Positions 27,165 to 35,251 of a DNA stretch of 64,000 nucleotides are shown piece after piece. Each line of letters begins with the position of its first letter. Position 1 is the first letter of the stretch. The stretch comes from Streptomyces griseoluteus (GTDB lineage: Bacteria > Actinomycetota > Actinomycetes > Streptomycetales > Streptomycetaceae). The DNA lies in the NCBI RefSeq assembly GCF_004784465.1, contig NZ_SRRU01000007.1, forward strand, positions 1,091 to 65,090. Reading direction: 5' to 3'. The notes beneath the pieces were generated by a model. It did no database searches. It saw only the letters and a list, made by a program, of their open reading frames with translations, and had not been told where the DNA came from. Made by a program: the position numbers and the translations under genes.

Positions 27165-28097
27165 ATGAACGCGCACCGCACCGCCACGACCGGCCCGAGA
27201 CGCCCGCTGGGCCGGGGCCCGGACACCGCACCTCCGGACCCGGCCCCGGCGCCCGAGACGCCCGCGCCCGAGGCTCCGGCGCCCGACGGCGTCTTCAAGG
27301 TCCGGCTGGACAACTTCGAGGGTCCCTTCGACCTGCTGCTCCAGCTCATCACCAAGCACAAGCTGGACGTCACCGAGATCGCGCTGTCCAGGGTCACCGA
27401 CGAGTTCATGGCGCACATCCGGGCCATGGGGCCCGACTGGGACCTGGACCGCACCACCGAGTTCCTGGTCGTCGCCGCCACCCTGCTCGACCTCAAGGCC
27501 GCCCGGCTGCTGCCCGCGGCCCAGGTCGAGGACGAGGCCGACCTCGCCCTGCTGGAGGCGCGGGACCTGCTCTTCGCCCGGCTGCTGCAGTACCGGGCCT
27601 ACAAGCGGATCGCGGACATCTTCAACGAGCGGCTGGACGACGAGGGCCGCCGCTACCCGCGTACCGTCGGCCTGGAGCCGGAGCACGCCGAGCTGCTGCC
27701 CGAGGTCGTCATCAGCGTCGGGCCGGAGGGGTTCGCCCGGCTCGCGGTGAAGGCGATGCAGCCGAAGGCCAAGCCGCAGGTGTACGTCGACCACATCCAC
27801 GCCCCGCTCGTCAGCGTCCAGGAGCAGGCCCGGGTCGTGGTGGCCCGGCTGCGCGAGGCGGGTGAGGCCGACTTCCAGGAGCTGGTGGCCGACACCGACG
27901 ACACCCTCACCGTCGTCGCCCGCTTCCTCGCGCTGCTGGAGCTGTACCGCGAGAAGGCGGTCGCCCTGGAGCAGGAGACCGCGCTCGGCACGCTGCTGGT
28001 CCGCTGGACCGGCGGGGACACGGCGGGGCCGGCGGTCACCGACGAGTTCGACCGGCCCGTGAAGCCGGGCCAGACCACCGGGGAGCAGAAGACGTGA
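27165..28097 (+). CDS. scpA: Segregation and condensation protein A
   Basis: A 310-residue ScpA kleisin that bridges the SMC heads. A disordered Pro/Ala-rich 40-residue leader precedes the family start FKVRLDNFEGPFDLLLQLITKHKLDVTEIALSRVTDEF. The C-terminal winged-helix part includes DTDDTLTVVARFLALLELYREKAV. TAGCCT nine bases before the ATG suggests its own leaderless promoter besides readthrough from parA. Its stop overlaps scpB by four bases. Confidence 0.95.
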   Translation: MNAHRTATTGPRRPLGRGPDTAPPDPAPAPETPAPEAPAPDGVFKVRLDNFEGPFDLLLQLITKHKLDVTEIALSRVTDEFMAHIRAMGPDWDLDRTTEFLVVAATLLDLKAARLLPAAQVEDEADLALLEARDLLFARLLQYRAYKRIADIFNERLDDEGRRYPRTVGLEPEHAELLPEVVISVGPEGFARLAVKAMQPKAKPQVYVDHIHAPLVSVQEQARVVVARLREAGEADFQELVADTDDTLTVVARFLALLELYREKAVALEQETALGTLLVRWTGGDTAGPAVTDEFDRPVKPGQTTGEQKT

Positions 28098-28783
28098 ACC
28101 ACCAGGCCCCGGACGACCGCGTCGCCGCTCTCGACCTCAAGCCCGCGCTGGAGGCCGTCCTGATGGTCGTGGACGAGCCCGCGACCGAGGAACACCTGGC
28201 GCGGGTCCTCCAGCGGCCCCGGCGCCGGATCGCCGAGGCGCTGCGCGAACTGGCCGACGACTACACCGCCCAGGGCCGCGGCTTCGAGCTGCGCTTCGTC
28301 GCGGGCGGCTGGCGCTTCTACACCCGCCCCGCCTACGCCCCCGCCGTGGAACGCCTGGCGCTGGAGGGCCAGACGGCCCGGCTCACCCAGGCGGCCCTGG
28401 AGACCCTCGCGGTCGTCGCCTACCGCCAGCCGGTCGGCCGCAGCAGGGTCTCCGCCGTACGCGGGGTCAACTGCGACGGGGTGATGCGCACCCTGCTCCA
28501 GCGGGGTCTGGTGGCCGAGGCGGGCACGGAACCCGAAACAGGTGCGATCCTGTACGTGACGACGAACTATTTCCTGGAGCGGATGGGCCTGCGCGGCTTG
28601 GACGAGCTTCCGGAACTCGCGCCCTTCCTCCCCGAGGCGGAGGCGATCGAGGCGGAGACCCAGGAGGGAGTCCCGTCGTTCGACCCGGACGCGCCCGACG
28701 CGGCCGGTGGTCAGGACGCAGACGACTACGACGGAAACCTTGATGCGAAGCAGCGGCAGCGGCAGGAACAGCGGACGCGGTAA
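28094..28783 (+). CDS. scpB: Segregation and condensation protein B
   Basis: A 229-residue ScpB, the winged-helix dimer that completes SMC-ScpAB. ALEAVLMVVDEPATEEHLARVL and LTQAALETLAVVAYRQPVGRSRVSAVRGVNCDGVMRTLLQRGLVAE are family landmarks. The acidic 45-residue tail is poorly structured. The GTG overlaps the scpA stop, and the 3' end overlaps the pseudouridine synthase start by 41 bases. Confidence 0.95.
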   Translation: MNHQAPDDRVAALDLKPALEAVLMVVDEPATEEHLARVLQRPRRRIAEALRELADDYTAQGRGFELRFVAGGWRFYTRPAYAPAVERLALEGQTARLTQAALETLAVVAYRQPVGRSRVSAVRGVNCDGVMRTLLQRGLVAEAGTEPETGAILYVTTNYFLERMGLRGLDELPELAPFLPEAEAIEAETQEGVPSFDPDAPDAAGGQDADDYDGNLDAKQRQRQEQRTR

Positions 28784-29804
28784 CCCCCGCGGCAACGACC
28801 GGGACGAGCGCAAGGGGCAGGGCCGCCCCAGCAAGCCCCGTCCGGAGGAGCGCCGCTACGACGTCGGACCCGGCGCCACGAAGGACGGCCCGAAGTCCGG
28901 CCGTGGCGGCGCGGCACGCGGCGGCGCCAAGGGCGGCCCCAAGCAGTCCCAGCAGGCGGGGCGCGGCCGTACGGCGCCCGGCCGCTCGCGGGAGTTCGAG
29001 ACGCGGGCCGAGGAGCGCAACCGGGAGCGGTACGAGGGCAAGAAGGACGTCAATCTGCCCAAGACCTTCCCCGGCGCCGAGCAGGACGGCGAGCGGCTGC
29101 AGAAGGTCCTGGCCCGTGCGGGCTACGGCTCGCGGCGCGCCTGCGAGGAGCTGATCGAGCAGGCCCGCGTCGAGATCAACGGCGAGATCGTGCTGGAGCA
29201 GGGCCGCCGGGTCGACCCGGAGAAGGACGAGGTCAAGGTCGACGGCCTGACCGTCGCGACCCAGTCCTACCAGTTCTTCTCGCTGAACAAGCCCGCCGGT
29301 GTGGTCTCCACGATGGAGGACCCCGAGGGCCGCCAGTGCCTCGGCGACTACGTCACCAACCGCGAGACCCGGCTCTTCCACGTGGGCCGGCTCGACACGG
29401 AGACCGAGGGCGTCATCCTGCTCACCAACCACGGCGAGCTGGCCCACCGACTCACCCACCCCAAGTACGGCGTGCGCAAGACGTACCTCGCGCACATCGT
29501 CGGCCCGATCCCGCGCGACCTCGGCAAGCGGCTGAAGGACGGCATCCAGCTCGAGGACGGCTGGGCCCGCGCCGACCACTTCCGCGTGGTCGAGCAGACG
29601 GGCAAGAACTACCTGGTCGAGGTGACCCTGCACGAGGGCCGCAAGCACATCGTGCGCCGCATGCTGGCCGAGGCGGGCTTCCCCGTCGACAAGCTGGTCC
29701 GCGTCTCCTTCGGCCCCATCACCCTCGGCGACCAGAAGTCGGGCTGGCTGCGCCGCCTGTCCAACACCGAGGTCGGCATGCTGATGAAGGAAGTCGACCT
29801 CTAG
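28743..29804 (+). CDS. RsuA/RluB family 23S/16S rRNA pseudouridine synthase
   Basis: A 353-residue pseudouridine synthase. About 110 residues of basic, Gly/Arg-rich disordered leader precede the S4 domain (GERLQKVLARAGYGSRRACEELIEQARVEING). The catalytic Asp is in FHVGRLDTETEGVILLTNHGELAH. KTYLAHIVGPI and EGRKHIVRRMLAEAGFPVDKLVRVSFGPI are typical of RluB/RsuA. The ATG lies inside the scpB end. RluB modifies U2605 of 23S rRNA in E. coli; the same class of target is inferred. Confidence 0.9.
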   Translation: MRSSGSGRNSGRGNPRGNDRDERKGQGRPSKPRPEERRYDVGPGATKDGPKSGRGGAARGGAKGGPKQSQQAGRGRTAPGRSREFETRAEERNRERYEGKKDVNLPKTFPGAEQDGERLQKVLARAGYGSRRACEELIEQARVEINGEIVLEQGRRVDPEKDEVKVDGLTVATQSYQFFSLNKPAGVVSTMEDPEGRQCLGDYVTNRETRLFHVGRLDTETEGVILLTNHGELAHRLTHPKYGVRKTYLAHIVGPIPRDLGKRLKDGIQLEDGWARADHFRVVEQTGKNYLVEVTLHEGRKHIVRRMLAEAGFPVDKLVRVSFGPITLGDQKSGWLRRLSNTEVGMLMKEVDL

Positions 29805-29813
29805 GAAGGGGTC

Positions 29814-29843
29814 TTGCCGCCGGTGACGGTCCGGCTTTATGGT
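29814..29843 (+). promoter_or_regulatory. Candidate promoter for the ADP-ribosylglycohydrolase gene
   Basis: TTGCCG (29814-29819) and TATGGT (29838-29843), 18-base spacing, about 80 bp before the ATG at 29922. Confidence 0.55.
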
Positions 29844-29921
29844 CAACCTGACGATTAGTCGGGTGGCCGTGCGGCCGGACCAACGGGGGCCGGGTCATGG
29901 GCACCCGGAAGGGCTTGACCC

Positions 29922-30944
29922 ATGACCACCACGCCCGCGGATAAGCGTGCCGCCGCCGGTTCCCTGCTCGGACTCGCCCTCGGTGACGCGCTGGGCTTCC
30001 CGACCGAGTTCAACGACGTGCCGTCCATCCTCGCCAAGTGCGGACCCTGGCGGGAGATGGAGCTGCCCGGCCGCGCCTTCGTCTCCGACGACACGCAGAT
30101 GACCCTCGCGCTCGGACGCGGGCTCCGTACCGCCATGGGCCGGGGGTGGCTCGCGCCGAAGCGGCTGCAGCGGCCGCTGCGCGAGGAGTTCGTCGACTGG
30201 TACCAGTCCCCGGAGAACAACCGCGCCCCCGGCCGCACCTGCCTCACCGCCTGCGCCCTGCTGAAGGAGGAGGGGCGGGACTGGCAGGAGGCCAGTCAGG
30301 TCCGTTCCAAGGGGTGCGGCGCCAACATGCGGGTCGCCCCGCTCGGCCTCGCTCCCGGCCTGACCGGTGAACAGCGGGCGGGCGCCGCCCAGTTGCAGTC
30401 CGGCCTCACCCACGGCCACCCCACCGCGCTGGCCGCCTCCGACCTCACCGCGCACGCGGTGCGGCTGCTGGCTCAGGGAACGGACCCCGCAGGGCTCGTC
30501 GGCCGGCTGCGCTCGTACGCCCTCGACAACCGCACCCGCTACCACCACCTCTGGCTCGGCGACCTGTGGCAGCGCGCCGGGGACGCGAGCCCGGAGGAGT
30601 TCATCGCGCGCGGCTGGGACGAGTGCCTGGCAGTCCTCGGCCGTCTCCAGGACGCGCTGCGCGCGCCCTCCCCGGAGACCGACCCGTGCCTCGCCACCGG
30701 CGAGGGCTGGATCGCGGAGGAGGCACTGGCCACCGGACTGCTCTGCTTCCTGCTCTTCCCCGCCGACCCCGTCCTGGCGCTGCGCCGGGCCGCCTGCACC
30801 TCCGGCGACTCCGACTCCATCGCCTGCCTGACCGGCGCCTTCGCGGGCGCCTGGCTCGGGGCGGACGCCTGGCCCGCGGACTGGGTGGACCGGATCGAGC
30901 ACCGGGACGAACTGCTGGAACTGGGCGCCCTCTGGGACGCTTAG
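29922..30944 (+). CDS. ADP-ribosylglycohydrolase family protein
   Basis: A 340-residue ARH/DraG-type hydrolase that removes ADP-ribose from proteins or small molecules. It starts AAGSLLGLALGDALGFPTEF. Metal-binding motifs are SDDTQMTL (about 50) and, late, SGDSDSIACLTGAFAGAWLG. The middle HGHPTALAASDLTAHAVRLLAQG is typical. ATG with GGAAGGG 8 bases upstream. The TAG stop is the first triplet of a 253-bp inverted-repeat element and the gene is convergent with an RlaP-type nucleotidyltransferase. Confidence 0.9.
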   Translation: MTTTPADKRAAAGSLLGLALGDALGFPTEFNDVPSILAKCGPWREMELPGRAFVSDDTQMTLALGRGLRTAMGRGWLAPKRLQRPLREEFVDWYQSPENNRAPGRTCLTACALLKEEGRDWQEASQVRSKGCGANMRVAPLGLAPGLTGEQRAGAAQLQSGLTHGHPTALAASDLTAHAVRLLAQGTDPAGLVGRLRSYALDNRTRYHHLWLGDLWQRAGDASPEEFIARGWDECLAVLGRLQDALRAPSPETDPCLATGEGWIAEEALATGLLCFLLFPADPVLALRRAACTSGDSDSIACLTGAFAGAWLGADAWPADWVDRIEHRDELLELGALWDA

Positions 30945-31194
30945 GGCCTGTCCGGCGGATCATGGCGCGAACGCGGGGTCTGGCACGCCCTCCCCCAAGC
31001 TCTGTGAGCAGGGGGGACCCCCAGCGGCGTTGTCGTCACTCGCCGACGCCCCCCACGCTCGGCTGCGCTCGCGTGGGGGGACCCCCATCGCGTCGACTCC
31101 CTTCTCCGCCTTGCACCTGGACGCACCAGACCCCGCTCACCTGGGACGATCGGCACCGCTGCTTCCCCGCCCCTGCTCCGCCGGACAGGCCCTA
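30942..31194. repeat. 253-bp TAG-bounded inverted-repeat element between convergent genes
   Basis: Perfect 18-bp terminal inverted repeats TAGGGCCTGTCCGGCGGA (30942-30959) and its complement (31177-31194). An internal perfect hairpin CCCCCCACGC / GCGTGGGGGG lies at 31049-31080, and a second C5/G5 hairpin near 30990-31015. TGGCACGCCCT inside equals the reversed start of the 51-bp element at 13601, so the two belong to related families. No transposase; MITE-like. The outer triplets are the stop codons of both flanking genes. Confidence 0.82.
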
Positions 31195-31878
31195 CGCGGC
31201 TGCGGCCGACGCCTGTCGGGTGCGGTGCAGGAAGTCGGCCACCCGGGCCTCGTCCGGCTCGGCGGGGAGCGGGGTGCGGAGCAGCGCCGCGTCGGTCTCG
31301 CCGGCCAGCCGGGCCATCCGCGCCTCGATCTCCGGCCAGCCCACCTCGCCCCGCTTCACCGCGAGCAGTGCCTCGCGCTCCTCGCCCACGTCCAGCCGCA
31401 GCTCGCCGGTGCGCAGCAGGTCGCGAGCACTGCTCAGCAGGCGGAGCAGATGCATCGCGTGCTTCCAGCGCGGGGCGCCGGTGGTGCGGATGTCGGCGTC
31501 CAGCTTGCGGCGCTGGCCGAGGGCGTAACCGGTGAAGGTGGCGTGCACCTGGCGGGAGAGGAACGCCCCGCGCAGAAAGAGCAGTTCGCGGCCGGTGTCG
31601 TCCAGGTGCTCCACCAGCGGGGAGTGCAGGCACTCCAGGATGTTCGGATTGGCCCGCAGCGCCAGCTCGCAGAAGCGCTCCAGCTCCCAGGAGAACCGCT
31701 CCTCGCCCGGCCCCTCGACATGCGTGGGCGGCTTCTCGAACCGCCAGAACAGCGGGGTCGGGGCCAGGAACACGCCCCGCCGGTCGGTGTCACTGGCGTC
31801 CGTGGCCAGACCGAAGGCGCGCGAGCCCATGACACAGGCGTAGACGGTGTGGTCACGGACCAGGTCGGCGGGGCGCAT
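31192..31878 (-). CDS. RlaP/YcgL-type DNA polymerase-beta superfamily nucleotidyltransferase
   Basis: A 228-residue nucleotidyltransferase. VMGSRAFGLATDASDTDRRG is the GS...DxD catalytic motif of the pol-beta superfamily. SWELERFCELALRANPNILECLHSP matches the RlaP (PF10127-like) pattern of helices after the palm. RlaP proteins have been linked to RNA repair systems, but no ligase or end-healing gene is adjacent here. Starts at ATG 31878, 22 bp after the Rieske gene end. Function is uncertain; substrate may be an RNA end or a small molecule. Confidence 0.75.
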   Translation of the reverse strand: MRPADLVRDHTVYACVMGSRAFGLATDASDTDRRGVFLAPTPLFWRFEKPPTHVEGPGEERFSWELERFCELALRANPNILECLHSPLVEHLDDTGRELLFLRGAFLSRQVHATFTGYALGQRRKLDADIRTTGAPRWKHAMHLLRLLSSARDLLRTGELRLDVGEEREALLAVKRGEVGWPEIEARMARLAGETDAALLRTPLPAEPDEARVADFLHRTRQASAAAA

Positions 31879-31900
31879 GCGGGGGAGCGTACGCGGGCGG

Positions 31901-32347
31901 TCAGCCCAGGTGCACCGTGTTTCCGTGCACCATGATCTCCTTGGCGGCCAGCGGCTGGGTGGCCGGGCCCTGCGCGACCGAGCCGTCGGAGATACGGAAC
32001 CTGCTGCCGTGGCACGAGCAGTCGACGGTGCCGTCCGCGACCTTGTCCAGGGAGCAGCCCTGGTGGGTGCAGATGGCGGAGAACGCCTTGTACTCGCCCT
32101 TCTTGGGCTGCGTCACCACCACCTTCTGCGCGGCGAAGATCTTGCCGCCGCCCTCCGGGATCTCGCTGACGCTGCCCAGCGCCTGCCCGTCGCCGGAGTC
32201 GGAGGAGGCCGGGACGCTCTCGCCGACGGGGGAGGTACTGGCGGTGGCCGAGGAGGTGTCGCCGTCGTCGCCGCATCCCACACAGCAGACGGCGAGCGTG
32301 GCGGCCCCCGTGGCGAGAAGCGTGCGCCGCGTCGCGGGCTGGGTCAT
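31901..32347 (-). CDS. Tat-exported Rieske [2Fe-2S] lipoprotein
   Basis: A 148-residue exported iron-sulphur protein. The N-terminus TRRTLLATGAATLAVCCVGC combines twin arginines with a lipobox-like cysteine at about 25, then a Ser/Thr/Asp linker. The Rieske domain has both cluster motifs, CTHQGC and CSCHGS, and ends QPLAAKEIMVHGNTVHLG. It is expected on the outer face of the membrane as an electron carrier; no partner oxidoreductase is adjacent. Divergent from tyrA with a 256-bp shared gap. Confidence 0.9.
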   Translation of the reverse strand: MTQPATRRTLLATGAATLAVCCVGCGDDGDTSSATASTSPVGESVPASSDSGDGQALGSVSEIPEGGGKIFAAQKVVVTQPKKGEYKAFSAICTHQGCSLDKVADGTVDCSCHGSRFRISDGSVAQGPATQPLAAKEIMVHGNTVHLG

Positions 32348-32603
32348 GTCGTCACTCCAAGAGGTTCAAGAGGCGGAAAACGCGCGGAAAAGGGGACGGA
32401 AAGCCCCATACTTCCGGGCATCTTGGCACCGAACACCGCCCGGACGAAGGAGGTGACAGCGGGTCGGGCCCCGCCTCGGCCGAACGGGCGCCCGTCTCAC
32501 CGCGCGGCCGGCGTGCGTCCGGCCCGCCCCGGCTGACTAGGCTGGACGCCACCAGAAGCCGGCCCCGGGCCGGTGCCGCCGCTCCGCACAAGGACATCGC
32601 CCA

Positions 32604-33698
32604 GTGAGAACCGCACTCGTCATCGGCACCGGGCTGATCGGGACCTCGGCCGCGCTCGCCCTCACCCGGCGGGGCGTCACCGTCCACCTCACCGACCACG
32701 ACCCCGCGCAGGCCCGTACCGCCGCCGCCCTCGGCGCCGGTACCGACGAGCCGCCGCAGGGCCGGGTCGACCTCGCGCTCATCGCCGCCCCGCCCGCGCA
32801 CGTCGCCGCCGTCCTCGCCGACGCCATGCGCCGCGACCTCGCCCACGGCTACCTCGACGTGGCCAGCGTCAAGGGCGGCCCGCGCCGCGAGCTCGAGGCG
32901 CTCGGCCTGGACGAGGCCGTGCTCGCCCGCTACCTCGGCACCCACCCCATGTCCGGCCGCGAGAAGTCCGGCCCGCTGGCCGCCACCGCCGACCTCTTCG
33001 AGGGCCGCCCCTGGGTGCTCACCCCGACCCGCGACACCGACACCGAGGTGCTGAACCTCGCCCTCGAACTGGTCTCGCACTGCCGTGCGGTCCCGGTCGT
33101 CATGGACGCCGACGCCCACGACCGCGCCGTCGCGCTCGTCTCCCACATGCCGCACCTGGTCTCCAGCCTGGTCGCCGCCCGGCTGGAGAACGCCGAGGAG
33201 GCCGCCGTACGGCTGTGCGGGCAGGGCATCCGGGACGTCACCCGGATCGCCGCCTCCGACCCCCGGATGTGGATCGACATCCTCTCCGCCAACCCCGGCC
33301 CGGTCGCCGACCTCCTCACCGACGTCTCCGCCGACCTCGACGAGACCGTGCGGGCCCTGCGGGCCCTGCAGTCCGCCGACGAGGACAAGCGGCGCACCGG
33401 CGGCGCCGGGATCGAGGACGTGCTGCGCCGGGGCAACGCCGGCCAGGTCCGCGTCCCCGGCAAGCACGGCTCCGCCCCGCGCGCCTACCAGACCGTCGCC
33501 GTCCTCATCGACGACCAGCCCGGCCAGCTCGCCCGCATCTTCGCCGACGCCGGACGGGCCGGGGTCAACATCGAGGACGTCCGCATCGAGCACGCCACCG
33601 GACAGCAGGCCGGTCTCGTGCAGCTCATGGTCGAGCCGGGGGCCGCGCCCGGCCTCACCGAGGCGCTGCGCGAGCGGGGCTGGGCGCTGCGGCAGTAG
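32604..33698 (+). CDS. tyrA: Prephenate dehydrogenase
   Basis: A 364-residue TyrA-type enzyme for tyrosine synthesis. The NAD-binding GTGLIGTSAALALTRRG is at the N-terminus. LGTHPMSGREKSGPLAA carries the substrate-binding and catalytic histidine region. A C-terminal ACT-like domain follows (YQTVAVLIDDQPGQLARIFADAGRAGVNIEDV), suggesting feedback control by an aromatic amino acid. GTG start. TAGGCT at about 32537-32542 may be its -10. It heads the conserved tyrA-cmk-plsC-der order. Confidence 0.92.
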   Translation: MRTALVIGTGLIGTSAALALTRRGVTVHLTDHDPAQARTAAALGAGTDEPPQGRVDLALIAAPPAHVAAVLADAMRRDLAHGYLDVASVKGGPRRELEALGLDEAVLARYLGTHPMSGREKSGPLAATADLFEGRPWVLTPTRDTDTEVLNLALELVSHCRAVPVVMDADAHDRAVALVSHMPHLVSSLVAARLENAEEAAVRLCGQGIRDVTRIAASDPRMWIDILSANPGPVADLLTDVSADLDETVRALRALQSADEDKRRTGGAGIEDVLRRGNAGQVRVPGKHGSAPRAYQTVAVLIDDQPGQLARIFADAGRAGVNIEDVRIEHATGQQAGLVQLMVEPGAAPGLTEALRERGWALRQ

Positions 33699-33826
33699 CA
33701 CGGGGCCGCTGCGGTCACGCGGCGCACGTGCGTCCGTACGAGTGACCCACACCCAGTAACCTTGTGCGGGGCGCCCTCGCGTCCCGCCACCCCGACCGAC
33801 ACCCTTCACCAGGAAGGTGCCCTCCC

Positions 33827-34522
33827 GTGGAAAACGGCGCCGCCCCGACCGCCCAGCCCGTGATCGTAGCGATCGACGGACCCTCCGGCACGGGCAAGTC
33901 GAGCACGTCGAAGGCCGTGGCCGCGCAGCTCGGCCTCAGCTACCTGGACACCGGCGCCCAGTACCGGGCCATCACCTGGTGGATGGTGACCAACGGCATC
34001 GACCTCACGGACCCCACCGCGATCGCCGCCGTCGCGGGCAAGCCGGAGATCGTCTCCGGCACCGACCCGCTGGCCCCGACCATCACCGTCGACGGCTACG
34101 ACGTGGCCGGCCCGATCCGCACCCAGGAGGTCACCTCCAAGGTCAGCGCGGTCAGCGCGGTGCCCGAGGTGCGCACCCGGATCACCGAGCTGCAGCGCTC
34201 CATCGCGGCCGGGGCCGAGGAGGGCATCGTGGTCGAGGGCCGGGACATCGGCACCACCGTGCTGCCCGACGCCGACCTGAAGATCTTCCTGACCGCCTCC
34301 CCGGAGGCCCGCGCGGCCCGCCGCAGCGGCGAGCTGAAGGGCTCCGACGTCGCCGCCACCCGCGCCGCCCTGATCCAGCGGGACGCGGCCGACTCCAGCC
34401 GCAAGACCTCCCCGCTCGCCAAGGCCGGCGACGCGGTCGAGGTCGACACCACCGAGCTGACCCTCGCCCAGGTCATCGAGTGCGTCGTCACCCTGGTCGA
34501 GGAGAAGCGGGCCGGGAAGTGA
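33827..34522 (+). CDS. cmk: Cytidylate kinase
   Basis: A 231-residue (d)CMP kinase. The P-loop is GPSGTGKSSTSKAVA, then LSYLDTGAQYRAITWWM for CMP binding, and EGIVVEGRDIGTTVLPDADLKIFLTASPEARAARRSGEL. The GTG at 33827 has AGGAAGG 9 bases upstream. The stop overlaps the next gene by four bases. Confidence 0.95.
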   Translation: MENGAAPTAQPVIVAIDGPSGTGKSSTSKAVAAQLGLSYLDTGAQYRAITWWMVTNGIDLTDPTAIAAVAGKPEIVSGTDPLAPTITVDGYDVAGPIRTQEVTSKVSAVSAVPEVRTRITELQRSIAAGAEEGIVVEGRDIGTTVLPDADLKIFLTASPEARAARRSGELKGSDVAATRAALIQRDAADSSRKTSPLAKAGDAVEVDTTELTLAQVIECVVTLVEEKRAGK

Positions 34523-35187
34523 GCCGGAGCGCACCGCCCTCGGAGCGGGGCGCCGAGATCGGGCGGCGCATCGGCGTCGGCCTGATGTACGGCCTGTGGA
34601 AGCCGCGCGTGCTGGGCGCCTGGAAGGTGCCCGCGTCCGGCCCGGTGATCCTCGCGGTGAACCACTCCCACAACATCGACGGCCCCATGGTCATGGGCGT
34701 GGCGCCCCGGCCGACGCACTTCCTGATCAAGCAGGAGGCGTTCATCGGGCCGCTCGACCCCTTCCTGACCGGCATCGGCCAGCTCAAGGTCGACCGCACC
34801 ACCGCCGACCGCACCGCCATCGGGCGGGCGCTCGGCGTGCTGGAGCAGGGTGGCGTGCTGGGCATCTTCCCGGAGGGCACCCGGGGCGAGGGGGACTTCG
34901 CCTCGCTGCGCGCCGGACTCGCCTACTTCGCGGTACGCGGCGGGGCGCCGATCGTGCCGGTGGCCGTGCTCGGCAGCGCCGACCGGCCCGGCCGCCTGGT
35001 CAAGGCCCTGCCACCGCTGCGCTCCCGCGTGGACGTGGTCTTCGGAGACCCGTTCGAGGCGGGCGACAGCTCCGGGCGGCGTACGCGCAAGGCGCTGGAC
35101 GAGGCGACCGAGCGCATCCAGAAGCGGCTCACCGCACACCTGGAAAACGCCAGGCGCCTGACCGGGCGCTGGGCGACACTTGAGTAG
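34519..35187 (+). CDS. 1-acyl-sn-glycerol-3-phosphate acyltransferase (PlsC family)
   Basis: A 222-residue acyltransferase. The catalytic HX4D motif is NHSHNIDGPM, and the glycerol-phosphate binding block is GIFPEGTRGEGDFASLRAGLAYFA. VPVAVLGSADRPGRL and RVDVVFGDPF complete the family pattern. Acts at the membrane in phosphatidic-acid synthesis. GTG start coupled to cmk. The downstream der gene starts 64 bp later. Confidence 0.92.
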   Translation: MSRSAPPSERGAEIGRRIGVGLMYGLWKPRVLGAWKVPASGPVILAVNHSHNIDGPMVMGVAPRPTHFLIKQEAFIGPLDPFLTGIGQLKVDRTTADRTAIGRALGVLEQGGVLGIFPEGTRGEGDFASLRAGLAYFAVRGGAPIVPVAVLGSADRPGRLVKALPPLRSRVDVVFGDPFEAGDSSGRRTRKALDEATERIQKRLTAHLENARRLTGRWATLE

Positions 35188-35251
35188 TGGAACCGGCCCC
35201 CATCGGGCCACTTCCACCGATCACCACGAACGACGACGAGGTACGGACTTC

